DNA of 64,000 bases, from the NCBI RefSeq assembly GCF_013200955.2, contig NZ_CP053697.2, forward strand, positions 868,001-932,000, in the 5' to 3' direction. The DNA comes from Pseudomonas campi (GTDB lineage: Bacteria; Pseudomonadota; Gammaproteobacteria; Pseudomonadales; Pseudomonadaceae). Below, piece after piece: positions 1 through 8,610 of the stretch. The translations under genes were made by a program, and so were the position numbers. The notes beneath the pieces are model-generated. The model ran no database searches. It was not told where the DNA came from and worked only from the letters and a program-made list of their open reading frames with translations. The first letter of the stretch is position 1, and the number at the start of each line of letters is the position of its first letter.

Positions 1-1
1 T

Positions 2-1852
2 TTCAGCGCCACCAACAACCTGATGGTCGACGGCCTGCGCGACAGCGCCAACATGACCCGTTCCGACATGTTCAACCTGGAAATGGTTGAAGTGGTCAAA
101 GGCCCGAGCTCGGTGTATGCCGGTGCCGGCGCCACTGCCGGTTCGATCAACATGGTCAGCAAGACCCCGAGCCTGCGCGAGTCAAACAACCTGCAGGCCG
201 GTCTGGGTACCGACGGCTATCACCGCCTGGCCGCCGACATCAATCAGCCGCTGGACGGCATCGAAGGCGCTGCCTTCCGCCTCAACCTGATGGCCCACGA
301 GAACGACGTGGCCGGCCGCGAGCAGATCAACTACGAGCGCTGGGGTATTGCCCCGTCCGTGGCCTTCGGCCTGGGCACGCCGACTCGTCTGACCCTGAGC
401 TACCTGCACCAGTCCGACGAGAATCTACCCGAGTACGGCCTGCCCGCCATCGCCGGCAAGGTGCTGGATGGCGTCGACCGTGACGACTACTTCGGCTTCC
501 GCAATATCGATACCGAAGAAGTCGACGTCGACTCCTTCACCGCCAAGGTCGAGCACGACTTCAACGACCTGGTCAGCCTGAACAGCATCACCCGCTACAG
601 CGAGACCGATAACCGCACCGTCACCACTCGCAGCTACGTGGAGACACTGGGTAACGACCAGTACAAGTACCGTTCGGGTAGCGGCAATGGCCGCGATACC
701 ACCAGCAAGCTGGCGATCAACCAGACCAACCTGGTGTGGAATTTTGCCACCGGCTTCATCGACCACTCGCTGGTCACCGGTATGGAAGTCTCCCGCGAGA
801 CCGTCGACAAGACCAACTTCAGCAACAACCTGGACCTGGACTTGGTCTACGACCTGGACAATCCGCCCGGCTACTACAGCGGCCCACGCCATAAGACCAA
901 CACTTCCACGGTGGACGCCGAGCTGACCGATCAGGCGTTGTACGTGTTCGACACCCTGGCCCTGAGCGACCAGTGGGACCTGACCCTGGGCGCCCGTTGG
1001 GAGCGCTATGAAGGCGAGAACGACGAGAAGGATTTCGAAGAAGATACGCGCACCCAGCTGGAATCCACCGACGAGATGCTCAGTGGTCGTGTCGGTCTGG
1101 CCTACAAGCCAGTGGAAAACGGCACTATCTACGTGGCCTGGGGCAACTCCTACAACCCTTCGGCGCAAGGTCTGGCCACCACCGGTACCGGCCTGGAGGA
1201 AGGCAACCAGAACCTCGACCCGGAAAAGAACGAGACCTGGGAACTGGGCACCAAGTGGGAACTGTTGGATCAGCGCCTGGCCCTCAACGCCGCGATCTTC
1301 CGTGTCGACAAGACCAATGGCCGCGTCGAGCTGGATGACGGTTCTTACGAGCTGCAGGGCGAGCAGCGCGTCGAAGGCTTCGAACTGGGCGCCTCCGGCA
1401 AGCTCACCGACAAGTGGCAGGCCTTCGCTTCCTATACCCAGCTGAGCAGCGAAGTGCTCAAGGCCGCTCCAGGCGAGGATCAGGTGCAGGAAGGCCAGGC
1501 TCTGGCCAACACCCCGCCGCGCTCGTTCAGCCTGTGGACCAGCTACCAGCTGCCGGCTGATTTCGAGATTGGTTACGGCGCGCAGTTCGTCGACGAGCGC
1601 AATGTGGCCGTGGCCACCCGTGAGACGCCGTCGCAGGCCAGCCGCGGCAAGATCGACGCGTACTGGGTACATGGCGCCATGCTCGGCTACCAGGCCAGCG
1701 AGGAGCTGCAGCTGCAGCTGAACGTCAACAACCTGTTCGACGAGGAGTATTACGATCGCGTCCGGACCAGCGCCGGTAGTGCCGACAGCACCGGTGGCCT
1801 GGTACCGGGCGATGGCCGTTCGGCCGTGCTGAGCGCCAACTACTCGTTCTAA
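2..1852 (+). CDS. piuA: TonB-dependent siderophore receptor, 5' end outside window (PiuA/Fiu type)
   Basis: Outer-membrane receptor that imports ferric catecholate-type siderophores using TonB energy. Only the C-terminal 616 residues are in the window; the reading frame is open from base 2, so the signal peptide, TonB box and start of the plug lie upstream. What is visible is the end of the plug domain (VVKGPSSVYAGAGATAGSIN, near residues 32-51 of the fragment), then a long beta-barrel, ending in the aromatic YSF typical of outer-membrane barrels. The symbol rests on the two downstream genes, piuC and piuB, which form the known iron-regulated Piu set in Pseudomonas. The exact siderophore cannot be read from the sequence. 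Confidence 0.88.
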   Translation, partial: FSATNNLMVDGLRDSANMTRSDMFNLEMVEVVKGPSSVYAGAGATAGSINMVSKTPSLRESNNLQAGLGTDGYHRLAADINQPLDGIEGAAFRLNLMAHENDVAGREQINYERWGIAPSVAFGLGTPTRLTLSYLHQSDENLPEYGLPAIAGKVLDGVDRDDYFGFRNIDTEEVDVDSFTAKVEHDFNDLVSLNSITRYSETDNRTVTTRSYVETLGNDQYKYRSGSGNGRDTTSKLAINQTNLVWNFATGFIDHSLVTGMEVSRETVDKTNFSNNLDLDLVYDLDNPPGYYSGPRHKTNTSTVDAELTDQALYVFDTLALSDQWDLTLGARWERYEGENDEKDFEEDTRTQLESTDEMLSGRVGLAYKPVENGTIYVAWGNSYNPSAQGLATTGTGLEEGNQNLDPEKNETWELGTKWELLDQRLALNAAIFRVDKTNGRVELDDGSYELQGEQRVEGFELGASGKLTDKWQAFASYTQLSSEVLKAAPGEDQVQEGQALANTPPRSFSLWTSYQLPADFEIGYGAQFVDERNVAVATRETPSQASRGKIDAYWVHGAMLGYQASEELQLQLNVNNLFDEEYYDRVRTSAGSADSTGGLVPGDGRSAVLSANYSF

Positions 1853-1872
1853 CCGTTAGCTGTTCTAACCGG

Positions 1873-1894
1873 AGCCCCGCCTGTGCGGGGCTTT
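1873..1894 (+). terminator. Hairpin between piuA and piuC
   Basis: AGCCCCGC (1873-1880) pairs perfectly with GCGGGGCT (1885-1892) around a CTGT loop, followed by TTTGG. The U-tract is short, so it may terminate only partly or act as an mRNA 3' stabiliser. The piuC ribosome-binding site begins only about ten bases further on. Confidence 0.5.
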
Positions 1895-1916
1895 GGCTTA
1901 TCAGGAGAAACGCCAG

Positions 1917-2600
1917 ATGATGGTGCATATTCCCCGGGTGCTGAGCCCGGAGCAGGTTGCCGAATGCCGCCAGTTGCTGCAGCAGGCGCAGTGGGTCGAC
2001 GGCAAGGCCACCGCCGGCTTCCAGTCGGCCATGACCAAGGACAACCTGCAGTTGCCGCAGGACTCGGTGCAGGCCCGGCAGATGGGCGAGCTGATCCTCC
2101 AGGCCCTCAGCCGCAATCCGCTGTTCATCTCCGCGGCCTTGCCGAGCAAGGTGTTCCCGCCGCTGTTCAACTGCTACCAGGGCGGCCAGTCCTTTGGCCT
2201 GCATGTGGATAACGCGGTACGCGAAGTACCGGCAACGGGCGAGCGCATCCGCACCGACCTGTCGGCCACCCTGTTTTTCACCAATCCGGATGAGTACGAC
2301 GGCGGCGAGCTGCTGGTCGAAGACACCTACGGTGCGCACAGCGTCAAGCTGGCGGCCGGTGACATGATCCTCTACCCGTCCACCAGCCTGCATCGGGTCA
2401 GTCCGGTGACTCGCGGGGCGCGGGTCTGTTCGTTTTTCTGGCTGCAGAGCATGGTGCGCGACGACGGCCAGCGCAGCCTGTTGTTCGATCTCGATTCGAG
2501 CATCCAGCAGCTCAACCGCGAGCTGGGGGCCGGGCATGCCAGCAGCGTGCAGTTGACCGGGCTGTACCACAACCTGCTGCGGCGCTGGGCGGATGTCTGA
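1917..2600 (+). CDS. piuC: Fe(II)/2-oxoglutarate-dependent dioxygenase, PKHD-type hydroxylase PiuC
   Basis: Cytoplasmic non-haem iron dioxygenase of the PiuC/YbiX family, almost always encoded beside a catecholate siderophore receptor; its physiological substrate is not firmly established. I place the start at ATG 1917, giving 227 residues, because AGGAGA (1903-1908) lies at the right distance; an ATG immediately follows at 1920, and the frame is also open upstream from a TTG at 1893 that would overlap the terminator hairpin. The iron ligands HxD (H96, D98, in GLHVDNAV) and distal H159 are present, with the 2-oxoglutarate-binding arginine in TRGARV about ten residues later. Length matches the family. 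Genetic linkage to piuA suggests co-regulation by iron. Confidence 0.9.
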   Translation: MMVHIPRVLSPEQVAECRQLLQQAQWVDGKATAGFQSAMTKDNLQLPQDSVQARQMGELILQALSRNPLFISAALPSKVFPPLFNCYQGGQSFGLHVDNAVREVPATGERIRTDLSATLFFTNPDEYDGGELLVEDTYGAHSVKLAAGDMILYPSTSLHRVSPVTRGARVCSFFWLQSMVRDDGQRSLLFDLDSSIQQLNRELGAGHASSVQLTGLYHNLLRRWADV

Positions 2601-2643
2601 ATCCTGTCGGCGCAGGGTAAAGACTAGGTAAAAGATCTTAGGT

Positions 2644-2661
2644 GCAACTAATTCGCAACTA
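2644..2661 (+). promoter_or_regulatory. Direct repeat upstream of piuB, candidate regulatory site
   Basis: GCAACTA occurs at 2644-2650 and again at 2655-2661, 11 bases apart (one helical turn), inside an A/T-richer patch in the 108-base gap between piuC and piuB. It is not a clear match to the Fur box, but iron control of this locus is expected. The assignment is speculative. Confidence 0.25.
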
Positions 2662-2708
2662 GAATCGCCGCCCATTGGCTCCGGCTGTCGTTGTGCAAGG
2701 TGTCCGTC

Positions 2709-5081
2709 GTGTTGAAGAAAATCCTGTTCCAGCTGCACTGGTTCTTCGGTATCACTGCCGGCCTGGTCCTGGCCCTGATGGGCATCACTGGTGCGCTGTA
2801 TGCCTTCGAAGGCGAGATCCTGCGCGCGCTTAATCCCGACGTGCTGCGCGTCCAGGTGCGCGAGGCCGGGCCGCTGGCGCCGGCCGAGCTGGTCGGCAAG
2901 ATCGAGGCGGCGGCGGGCAAGACGGTCTCCGGCCTGTGGGTCGATACGCGGGCTGACAGCGCCGCGCGGGTGTTCTTCACCCCGCCGCCGGGTGAGCGCC
3001 GCGGGCCGATGCGTTTCTTCGACCCCTACACCGGCGAGCTGCTCGGCCAGCCGACTGGCGAGCCGTTCTTCCGCCTGATGCTGCAGTTGCACCGCTTCCT
3101 CGCCATGGGCGACAGCGGCAAGCAGATCACCGCGGCCAGCACCCTGGCGCTGGTGTTCTTCTGCCTCTCCGGGCTGTACCTGCGCTGGCCGCGCCAGGCG
3201 CTGAACTGGCGTACCTGGCTGACCCTCGACTGGGCGAAGAAAGGACGTGCCTTCAACTGGGATCTGCACGCGGTGTTCGGTACCTGGGCCCTGTTGTTCT
3301 ACCTCTGCGCCAGCCTGACTGGCTTGTACTGGTCCTATGACTGGTACAAGGACGGCCTGACCCGCCTGCTCTCTGACAGCCCGGCGGGTCAGCACGAGGG
3401 CAAATCGGCTGAGCGCCGTGGCGGGCGCGACGAGGCGCCGTCCGGGCCAGCGCCGACGGTCGACTATCACGCTGTGTGGCAGAGCGTGCAACAGGCCGCC
3501 GGCCCGCAGCTGGTGGCTTGGAACCTGCGCCTGCCGCCAGTGGCTGGCGAACCGGCGACGGTGTTCTATCTGCTGGAGGATGCCGCCCACCCGCGTGCGC
3601 TCAACCAGCTGCGTCTCGATCCGCTCAGCGGCCAGGTCAAACAGCATGAGCGCTACGGAGACAAGAGCTTCAAGGCGCAGCTGCTGGCCAGCGTCTACGC
3701 CCTGCATGTCGGCGAATACTTCGGCATGCCCGGGCGCATCCTGATGGCGCTGGCCAGCGGCCTGATGCCGCTGTTCTTCATCACCGGCTGGCTGCTCTAC
3801 CTCGATCGCCGGCGCAAGAAGCGTGCAGCCCAGGCTGCACGCGGCGCGGTGGCGACCCAGGGCGGCGCCGAGAGCTGGCTGATCGGCTTCGCCAGCCAGA
3901 GCGGCCTGGCTGAGCAACTGGCCTGGCGCACCGCCGGGCAGCTGCAGGCCGCGGGCCTGCCGGTGCAGGTGCAGCCGCTGGCGCGGGTGGATGAGCAGGC
4001 GCTGCGGCAGGCCAACCGCGCGCTGTTCGTGGTCAGTACCTTTGGCGACGGCGAAGCGCCGGACACTGCCCGCGGTTTCGAACGCAAGCTGCTCGGCAGC
4101 CAGCTGGCCCTGGGCGAGCTGAGCTATGCCGTGCTGGCCCTGGGTGATCGCCAGTATCAGCAGTTCTGTGGTTTCGCCCGACGCCTGCACGACTGGCTGG
4201 ATCGCCAGGGTGCGCGCAGCCTGTTCGCCCCGGTGGAAGTCGACAATGGTGACCAGGCCGCCCTGGCCAGCTGGCAGCAGCAGCTCGGCGAACTGACCGG
4301 CGCGGCCGTGCTGGCGCCGGTCGAGCAGCCGTTTGGCGAGTGGCGCCTGCTCGGGCGCGAATGCCTGAACCCCGGCAGCAGCGGGGCGCCGACCTTCCTG
4401 GTGCGCCTGCAGATGCCGGCGGGTGCGCACTGGCAGGCTGGCGACCTGCTCGAAGTGCTGCCGCGTAACGAGGCAGAGTTGGGCGCGCGCGACTATTCGA
4501 TCGCCTCGCTGCCGCGCGATGGCGCGCTGGAGCTGATCGTGCGCCTGGAGCGGCGCAGCGACGGCAGCCTCGGTCTCGGCTCCGGCTGGTTGTGCGACGA
4601 GGCGCGCATCGACCAGCCGTTACTGGCGCGGGTACGCCGGCACGCGGGCTTCCATGCGCCACAAGGTGACTGCCCGCTGCTGCTGATCGGCAACGGCAGC
4701 GGTCTGGCCGGTCTGCGCAGCTTGCTCAAGGAACGCATCGCGGCCGGTCGGCAGCGCAACTGGCTGCTGTTCGGCGAGCGCAACGCGGCCCATGATTTCT
4801 ACTGCCGCGACGAGCTACAGGGCTGGCTGACGCAGGGAGATCTGGCGCGCCTCGATCTGGCCTTCTCGCGTGATCAGGCGGCCAAGGTCTATGTGCAGGA
4901 TCGTCTGCGCGAGGCGGCCGACGAGCTGCTGCGCTGGGTCGATGCGGGCGCTGCCATCTATGTCTGCGGCAGCCTGCAAGGCATGGCCGGCGGAGTCGAC
5001 CAGACGCTGCGCGAAGTGCTGGGCGACACCGGCATCGAGCAACTGCAGGAAGCGGGGCTATACCGGCGCGATGTGTACTAG
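2709..5081 (+). CDS. piuB: PepSY-TM / flavodoxin / FAD-NAD(P) reductase fusion, PiuB-like
   Basis: Inner-membrane electron-transfer protein likely to reduce ferric siderophores or their iron after import. The N-terminal ~370 residues are a PepSY-associated membrane module with at least four hydrophobic helices (for example [20 protein letters not shown] near residue 10 and [20 protein letters not shown] near residue 345). A flavodoxin-like FMN domain follows (about 385-540, with [20 protein letters not shown]), then a sulfite-reductase-alpha/CysJ-like FAD/NAD(P) domain ending in the typical YRRDVY. The start is uncertain: the frame opens at TTG 2691 but no ATG is available; GTG 2709 is preferred because GCAAGGTG lies about 7-10 bases upstream, giving about 790 residues. 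It follows piuC by 108 bases and probably belongs to the same iron-uptake unit. Confidence 0.85.
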   Translation: MLKKILFQLHWFFGITAGLVLALMGITGALYAFEGEILRALNPDVLRVQVREAGPLAPAELVGKIEAAAGKTVSGLWVDTRADSAARVFFTPPPGERRGPMRFFDPYTGELLGQPTGEPFFRLMLQLHRFLAMGDSGKQITAASTLALVFFCLSGLYLRWPRQALNWRTWLTLDWAKKGRAFNWDLHAVFGTWALLFYLCASLTGLYWSYDWYKDGLTRLLSDSPAGQHEGKSAERRGGRDEAPSGPAPTVDYHAVWQSVQQAAGPQLVAWNLRLPPVAGEPATVFYLLEDAAHPRALNQLRLDPLSGQVKQHERYGDKSFKAQLLASVYALHVGEYFGMPGRILMALASGLMPLFFITGWLLYLDRRRKKRAAQAARGAVATQGGAESWLIGFASQSGLAEQLAWRTAGQLQAAGLPVQVQPLARVDEQALRQANRALFVVSTFGDGEAPDTARGFERKLLGSQLALGELSYAVLALGDRQYQQFCGFARRLHDWLDRQGARSLFAPVEVDNGDQAALASWQQQLGELTGAAVLAPVEQPFGEWRLLGRECLNPGSSGAPTFLVRLQMPAGAHWQAGDLLEVLPRNEAELGARDYSIASLPRDGALELIVRLERRSDGSLGLGSGWLCDEARIDQPLLARVRRHAGFHAPQGDCPLLLIGNGSGLAGLRSLLKERIAAGRQRNWLLFGERNAAHDFYCRDELQGWLTQGDLARLDLAFSRDQAAKVYVQDRLREAADELLRWVDAGAAIYVCGSLQGMAGGVDQTLREVLGDTGIEQLQEAGLYRRDVY

Positions 5082-5084
5082 GCC

Positions 5085-5180
5085 GTAGCCCGGATGTAAT
5101 CCGGGGGATGCCGCCGAGCTGGCCGGATGAATTGTATCTGGGGCAAGGTGCTGGCCACTCCCCGGATTGCTCCGGGCTAC
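5085..5180. repeat. REP doublet, family A (copy 1)
   Basis: Two inverted copies of a ~20-base palindromic unit, GTAGCCCGGATGTAATCCGG at the left and its complement ending CTCCGGGCTAC at the right, separated by ~50 bases. The same unit recurs at 11889, 15727 and 22578. It fills the space between piuB and pxpA. Confidence 0.85.
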
Positions 5181-5216
5181 TGGTGTCGCCCCGGTGGTGG
5201 CTCTAAGCTTGCCGAC

Positions 5217-5960
5217 ATGAACAGAATCCTCCTCAACTGCGACATGGGCGAAAGCTACGGCGCCTGGCGCATGGGCGACGACGAGCACGCCATGCCGCTG
5301 ATCGACCAGGCCAACCTGGCCTGCGGCTTCCATGCCGGCGACCCGCTGATCATGCAGCGCAGCGTGGCCCTGGCCGTGCGCCACGGCGTGAGCATTGGCG
5401 CCCATCCGTCCTATCCCGATCTGCAGGGCTTCGGTCGGCGCCACCTGGCCTGCTCGACGGAGGAAGTCACGGCCCTGGTGCTGTATCAGCTCGGTGCGCT
5501 GGATGCCTTCTGCCGCGCGGCGGGCACCCAGGTCGCCTACGTCAAGCCGCATGGTGCGCTGTACAACGACCTGGTGCGCGATGACGCCCTGTTCGCCGCC
5601 GTGCTCGAAGCTTGCGCCCGCTACCGCAGGGGCCTGCCGCTGATGGTGCTGGCCCTGGCCGACAATCGGCGTGAGCGGGAACTGGCGGCCGCCGCCGATG
5701 TGCCGCTGCATTTCGAGGCCTTCGCCGATCGTGCCTACCTGGCCGATGGCCAACTGGCGCCACGCCGCCTGGCCGGTGCGGTGCACCAGGATGCCGAGCG
5801 CATTCTCGAGCAGGCCCTGGCCATCGCCCGTGGCGAGCCGTTCGCCGATATCGATGGCCGGCCGTTGCAGTTGCGCGCCGACAGTCTCTGTGTGCACGGC
5901 GACAACGCCGAGTCGCTGGCGGTGCTACGGCGTTTGCGAGCCCAGCTGGACGCCGCATGA
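5217..5960 (+). CDS. pxpA: 5-oxoprolinase subunit PxpA (LamB/YcsF family)
   Basis: Subunit A of the ATP-dependent prokaryotic 5-oxoprolinase, which opens 5-oxoproline (pyroglutamate) to L-glutamate in the cytoplasm. The start at ATG 5217 gives 247 residues and the family's N-terminus [20 protein letters not shown]. The diagnostic [10 protein letters not shown] motif is at about residues 39-48 and [11 protein letters not shown] follows near 110. The frame is open further upstream, but that extension would run through the REP element. The stop overlaps the start of pxpB by the four bases ATGA, so translational coupling is likely. Family knowledge: PxpA, PxpB and PxpC are all required for activity. 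Confidence 0.93.
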   Translation: MNRILLNCDMGESYGAWRMGDDEHAMPLIDQANLACGFHAGDPLIMQRSVALAVRHGVSIGAHPSYPDLQGFGRRHLACSTEEVTALVLYQLGALDAFCRAAGTQVAYVKPHGALYNDLVRDDALFAAVLEACARYRRGLPLMVLALADNRRERELAAAADVPLHFEAFADRAYLADGQLAPRRLAGAVHQDAERILEQALAIARGEPFADIDGRPLQLRADSLCVHGDNAESLAVLRRLRAQLDAA

Positions 5961-6634
5961 TCCGCCTCGAACCGGCCGGTGCCGAAGCGCTGTTGCTGGT
6001 GCTGGCGGATCGGCCGGACGCGCAGTTGCCGCAGCGTCTGGCCCAGCTCGCCGAGGCTGTCCGCGCCGAGCTGGGCGAGCTGCTGACCGATCTGGTGCCG
6101 GGCTGGACCAGCCTGCTGTTGCACTACGACCTGTGCCGCACCGATCACCTGGACCTGGCTGCCCGGCTTACGCCGTTGCTGGAACGATGGCTGGCCGAGC
6201 CGCTGAGTGTGCAGCCGGGGCACCTGCATGAAATCCCCATCTGGTATGCCGGGGCGGACCTGCCCGAGATCGCCACGGCCTGTGACCTGAGCGTGGCGCA
6301 GGTGATCGAGTTGCACAGCAGCACCGAGTACCGGGTCGGCGCCATCGGTTTCGCGCCGGGCTTCGCCTACCTTGGCGAGCTGCACGAGCGCCTGGCTCTG
6401 CCGCGTCGAGCCACCCCGCGCACCCATGTACCGGCCGGCAGCCTGGCCATCGCCGAGCGGCAGACGGCCGTCTATCCACAGGCGTCGCCGGGCGGCTGGC
6501 ACCTGCTCGGTCTGTGTCCCCAGTCATTTTTCGATGTCCGGCGCACACCGCCGTGCCCGCTGTTGCTCGGTGACCGCGTGCGCTTCCTGCCTATCGGCGA
6601 GAGCGCCTTTCGCGCGGCGGGCGGCCGCTCATGA
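5957..6634 (+). CDS. pxpB: 5-oxoprolinase subunit PxpB (KipI-like)
   Basis: Subunit B of 5-oxoprolinase (cyclophilin-like domain, also called KipI or allophanate hydrolase subunit 1-like), 225 residues. The family signature [20 protein letters not shown] is at about residues 132-151, followed by the conserved [17 protein letters not shown] segment. It sits between pxpA and pxpC with ATGA overlaps on both sides, so the three proteins are probably made in fixed proportion. In Bacillus the homologue KipI is a histidine-kinase inhibitor, but in this context the catabolic role is by far the better reading. Confidence 0.92.
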   Translation: MIRLEPAGAEALLLVLADRPDAQLPQRLAQLAEAVRAELGELLTDLVPGWTSLLLHYDLCRTDHLDLAARLTPLLERWLAEPLSVQPGHLHEIPIWYAGADLPEIATACDLSVAQVIELHSSTEYRVGAIGFAPGFAYLGELHERLALPRRATPRTHVPAGSLAIAERQTAVYPQASPGGWHLLGLCPQSFFDVRRTPPCPLLLGDRVRFLPIGESAFRAAGGRS

Positions 6635-7551
6635 GTGGCTTGCGCGTGCTCAAGCCTGGGCCGCTCAGTCTGTTGCAGGACGCCGGGCGGCGCGGTTGGC
6701 AGCACCTCGGGGTGTCGCCGAGCGGCGCGCTGGATGGGCATGCCGCGGCCTGGGCCAATCACCTGCTGGGCAATCCCTGGGGCACGCCGCTGCTGGAAAT
6801 CGCCCTGGGTGATGTGCAGTTGCGCAGCGAGGTGGACACCTGGCTGGCGCTGACCGGCGCGGACCTGCCGGCCAGCATCGAAGGTCAGCCACTGCCGGGC
6901 TGGTCGCGGTTTCCGCTGCGTGCCGGGCAATGCTTGCGTCTGGGCTTTGCTCGCAGTGGCCAGCGTGCCTACCTGGCGGCGGCCGGGGGTTTTCAGGCGG
7001 CGGCGGTGCTGGGCAGCGTCAGCGCGCAGAGCCGCGAAGGCTTCGGCGGCCTGGATGGGCAGGGTGGCAAACTGCGGGTCGGCGATCTGCTGCCCTGTGC
7101 GGCAGCACATTTGCCCCGTGCGGCGAGTGTGCCCTGGCCCTATCAGCCGAGTTACCGGGGCACGCCGTTGCTGCGGGTGATCACCGGTGGCGATGCCGTG
7201 GAGTTTGCCGAAGAGCAGTTGCAGGCGTTCTTCGAGCAGGGCTGGCAGCTCAGTCCGCAATCCGACCGCATGGGCGCGCGTTTGCAGGGTGAGCCGCTGC
7301 AGGCACCGTCCCGGCAATGGTCGCTGGGGGTGAACCGTGGGGCGATCCAGGTGCCGCCGGATGGTCAGCCGATCATCCTGCAGGCCGATCACCAGACCAT
7401 GGGTGGCTACCCCATTCTCGGCTGGCTGCATCCGCTTGACCTCTGGCGCCTGGCCCAGAGTCCGGCCCAGCAGGCCGTGCGTTTCACGCCGGTGAGTGTC
7501 AGCGATGCCCAGGCGGAGCTGCGCGAGTTCTACCGCTTTTTCGGCCGTTGA
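6631..7551 (+). CDS. pxpC: 5-oxoprolinase subunit PxpC (KipA/biotin-dependent carboxyltransferase-like)
   Basis: Subunit C of 5-oxoprolinase, 306 residues, of the family often mislabelled biotin-dependent carboxylase or allophanate hydrolase subunit 2. The N-terminal LLQDAGRRGWQHLGVSPSGA and the later SDRMGARLQG and GAIQVPPDGQPIILQADHQT segments are characteristic. It overlaps pxpB by ATGA and is the last gene of the unit. No transporter for 5-oxoproline lies immediately beside it on this strand. Confidence 0.92.
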   Translation: MSGLRVLKPGPLSLLQDAGRRGWQHLGVSPSGALDGHAAAWANHLLGNPWGTPLLEIALGDVQLRSEVDTWLALTGADLPASIEGQPLPGWSRFPLRAGQCLRLGFARSGQRAYLAAAGGFQAAAVLGSVSAQSREGFGGLDGQGGKLRVGDLLPCAAAHLPRAASVPWPYQPSYRGTPLLRVITGGDAVEFAEEQLQAFFEQGWQLSPQSDRMGARLQGEPLQAPSRQWSLGVNRGAIQVPPDGQPIILQADHQTMGGYPILGWLHPLDLWRLAQSPAQQAVRFTPVSVSDAQAELREFYRFFGR

Positions 7552-7600
7552 GCGCTCCGATCACTGGTTTGGGATGGCGGGCCACGAGGGTTTTACCCAG

Positions 7601-7630
7601 AAAAAGCGAAGGCGCCATAGAGGCGCCTTC
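7601..7630 (-). terminator. Rho-independent terminator downstream of the repeat-protein gene
   Basis: Nine-base perfect stem GAAGGCGCC (7608-7616) / GGCGCCTTC (7622-7630). Read on the minus strand it is followed by GCTTTTT, a proper U-tract, about 60 bases past the stop of the repeat protein. It also lies at the end of pxpC and may serve both convergent genes. Confidence 0.75.
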
Positions 7631-7691
7631 AGCCGGTCGAGGTATGCAGACATCTTCGATTGCCAGCCTCTGATTGCGGGTAGTTCCGGTC

Positions 7692-8129
7692 TCAGCTGAT
7701 GCGAGCGGTTGCGCTGCGCTCGGCGCCATCGGCAGCGATGTGCTTGCCACCGATACGGTCGGCACCGTCAGCGGCGATGTGCTTGCTAGCAGTGCGATCG
7801 GCACCATCGGCAGCGATGTGCTTGCTGCCAATGCGCTCGGCACCATCAGCAGCGATGTGCTTGCTACCAATGCGATCGGCACCGTCAGCGGCGATGCGGT
7901 TGCTGCCAGTGCGCTCGGTACCATCAGCAGCGATGTGCTTGCTACCAATGCGCTCGGCGCCATCGGCGCCATCGGCGCCATCGGCGGCGATGCGGTTGCT
8001 GCCAGTGCGCTCGGCACCGTCGGCGGCGATGTGGTTGCTACCAATGCGGTCGGCACCATCGGCAGCGAAACTGAAAGCGCTAATGCTGAGGGTGGAGAGG
8101 AACAGGGCGGCGAGGATTTGCTTTTTCAT
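7692..8129 (-). CDS. Secreted protein of nine tandem 13-residue repeats, function unknown
   Basis: 145 residues. Residues 1-21 are a clear Sec signal peptide (MKKQILAALFLSTLSISAFS, then FA and a likely cleavage A-x-A). The rest is nine back-to-back copies of a unit close to AADGADRIGSKHI, with no other domain; unit three carries six extra residues (DGADGA type). The start has GGAG about 11 bases upstream and the gene has a strong terminator downstream, both supporting a real gene. The repeat (39 bases) keeps other frames open, so overlapping plus-strand frames are artefacts. I recall short repeat proteins of this kind in other pseudomonads under labels such as phage infection protein, but no function is established. 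The Asp/Glu-plus-His/Arg pattern could bind metal or ligand; that is speculation. Confidence 0.8.
   Translation of the reverse strand: MKKQILAALFLSTLSISAFSFAADGADRIGSNHIAADGAERTGSNRIAADGADGADGAERIGSKHIAADGTERTGSNRIAADGADRIGSKHIAADGAERIGSKHIAADGADRTASKHIAADGADRIGGKHIAADGAERSATARIS
7695..8066 (-). repeat. 39-base coding tandem repeat, nine units
   Basis: Direct repeats with a 39-base period encode the 13-residue units of the secreted protein. Inside unit three, GGCGCCATC (plus-strand reading) occurs three times in perfect tandem at 7956-7982, an apparent slippage expansion that stays in frame. Units differ mostly at Asp/Glu, Ile/Thr, Ser/Gly/Ala and Lys/Asn positions. Confidence 0.9.
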
Positions 8130-8610
8130 CTTGGGGCTCCGTTTTCGGGCTGGAAGGTGAGTACGGGGCCCATGTTACGGATAAGAGTTCGATATAGAAC
8201 TTGATGCTGCCGATGGTCGATATCGATCAGCGTGATAGTGCTAGGAGGTCGCTCTGGATCAGGGTTTCAAGTCGTTCTTCTGGCTTTTCAGGGTGGATTT
8301 GGAAAGGGTGAAAGGGGATTCTGGCATCGACTAATTCGATTGTTTTGTGGGCGTGCCGCCTCGCTGCAGGCGGTACGGATTTTATCCGCACAGTTACTGT
8401 GGTATTGCTTGCGCCAGGTGGGGCCGTAGGAATCGGGATATTGGCCGGCAGAGCGACTGGCTATGCTGGGCAGCCGGCGGGCTGCTTGGCTTGCGTCAGG
8501 CTTTGCCAGCAGACGACCTCAACGCCCGCATAGCTGCTTCAATAAAGGAATGGACCGCGGTGCCGTGCACCTGCAGTGAGAGTCCATACGCAATCGATCA
8601 GGGAGTTTCG
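8130..8610. other. 481-base divergent intergenic region
   Basis: Lies between the starts of the minus-strand repeat protein and the plus-strand binding protein, so both promoters must be here. I see a 10-base palindrome TCGATATCGA (8217-8226), and a hairpin CCGCCT...AGGCGG near 8352-8373. I could not find a convincing -35/-10 pair for either gene, nor a further coding sequence with a ribosome-binding site. Confidence 0.5.

Noticed and set aside
1725..4430. 901-codon minus-strand open frame opposite piuA, piuC and piuB
   Set aside because: Antisense shadow crossing three genuine genes; no motif or start signal.
7695..8066. Regular 39-base repeats that could suggest a CRISPR array
   Set aside because: The units are contiguous without spacers, lie in one reading frame after a signal peptide, and no cas genes are near.
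7674..8204. Two plus-strand open frames over the repeat array
   Set aside because: A 39-base repeat without stops keeps all frames open; only the minus-strand frame has a signal peptide, ribosome-binding site and terminator.
8217..8226. Palindrome TCGATATCGA as an operator for the repeat-protein gene
   Set aside because: Only ten bases, no second copy, and no promoter elements could be placed around it; left as a note in the intergenic entry.
8347..8610. 88-codon N-terminal extension of the orphan binding protein
   Set aside because: The extension would place the signal peptide internally and has no ribosome-binding site; ATG 8611 has both.
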